Source: Pseudomonadota bacterium (lineage in GTDB: Bacteria; Pseudomonadota; Alphaproteobacteria; Rhizobiales; Devosiaceae). From it: a stretch of 5,221 nt of DNA. Below the pieces are notes generated by a model. That model was not told the DNA's origin. It saw only the letters and a list, made by a program, of their open reading frames with translations, and searched no databases. The translations under genes were made by a program, and so were the position numbers. The stretch spans positions 1 to 5,221 of the forward strand of contig JAEYYP010000298.1 of assembly GCA_023428425.1 (NCBI GenBank), read 5' to 3'. The number at the start of each line of letters is the position of its first letter. Within the stretch, counting starts at the first letter, position 1. Below are positions 4,944 through 5,221 of this stretch, in pieces.

Positions 4944-5221
4944 ATGAAACTCATGCGCACCCTGCTGACTGCCACCGCGCTCGTCGCGGTGCTGGCTGGC
5001 AGCGCCTATGCCAAGCAGCTCGTCTACTGCTCCGAAGGCTCGCCGGAAGGCTTCGACCCGGCCCTGTGGTCGGCTGGCACGACCTTCGACGCCTCGTCGC
5101 GCGCCGTCTACAACCGCCTCGTCGATTTCGAGCTGGGCGGTTCGACCATCGTGCCGAGCCTGGCCGAGAGCTGGGAAATTTCCGAAGACGGCACCGAGAT
5201 CACCTTCAAGCTCCGTCAGGG
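4944..5221 (+). CDS. dppA: Dipeptide ABC transporter periplasmic binding protein DppA, N-terminal part
   Basis: The first 92 codons are present; the gene runs off the right edge. Residues 1-23 are a signal peptide (MKLMR, a hydrophobic core, SAYA) cleaved before KQLVYC. The mature start KQLVYCSEGSPEGFDP, followed by GTTFDASSRAVYNRLV and LAESWEISEDGTEITFKLR, matches the beginning of Escherichia coli DppA almost motif for motif as I remember it. The first mature cysteine (residue 29) corresponds to one that forms a disulfide in that protein. It is an SBP family 5 protein (full length usually about 530 aa) that delivers dipeptides, and in some bacteria heme or aminolevulinate, to a DppBCDF importer whose genes would lie to the right. 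The ATG at 4944 follows GGGAG (4933-4937) by 6 nt. The leader contains a palindrome and a hairpin annotated separately. Confidence 0.93.
   Translation, partial: MKLMRTLLTATALVAVLAGSAYAKQLVYCSEGSPEGFDPALWSAGTTFDASSRAVYNRLVDFELGGSTIVPSLAESWEISEDGTEITFKLRQ

Overview
The window looks like an ordinary stretch of accessory metabolic chromosome from a high-GC alphaproteobacterium, most likely of the Rhizobiales/Hyphomicrobiales. Support for this comes from GC-rich codon use with strong AGGAGG-type ribosome binding sites, a sugar dehydrogenase closely resembling Azospirillum L-arabinose 1-dehydrogenase, and a palindromic intergenic element of the style scattered through rhizobial genomes. The assignment is inference from composition and family resemblance, not from a marker gene.

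Layout. The left edge (to 175) is the 3' end of a VOC/glyoxalase-fold gene. It converges on a small minus-strand gene for a 66-aa protein of unknown function (182-382). A plus-strand cluster follows. It opens with an NADP-dependent aldose (L-arabinose/D-galactose type) 1-dehydrogenase of the Gfo/Idh/MocA family (507-1444), broken by a one-base deletion exactly at its conserved Glu-Lys-Pro motif. Next come a cupin of the 2,4'-dihydroxyacetophenone dioxygenase family (1517-2014) and a short-chain dehydrogenase/reductase (2014-2739) whose start overlaps the cupin stop. A minus-strand cluster converges on it: a VOC protein (4293-4673), an aldo/keto reductase (3248-4195) and a secreted four-cysteine protein of unknown function (2662-3240). 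The last of these runs 78 bp antisense into the SDR gene. The right edge carries the start of dppA (4944 onward), the periplasmic dipeptide-binding protein of an ABC importer, behind a leader holding a palindrome and a long hairpin.

How it may work together. Three NAD(P)-dependent oxidoreductases from unrelated superfamilies and one non-heme-metal cupin lie within 4 kb. This suggests a small catabolic locus for a sugar or small carbonyl compound, with dppA as a separate transport operon beginning at the right edge. The substrate cannot be fixed from sequence. No lactonase, dehydratase or regulator gene is visible here, so the pathway is incomplete within this window. I see no CRISPR array, IS element, tRNA, rRNA or phage gene, and no convincing new multi-gene system. 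The items most worth a second look are the frameshift in the dehydrogenase, the palindromic element sitting between two Shine-Dalgarno sequences, the antisense-encoded protein tail, and the dppA leader structures.
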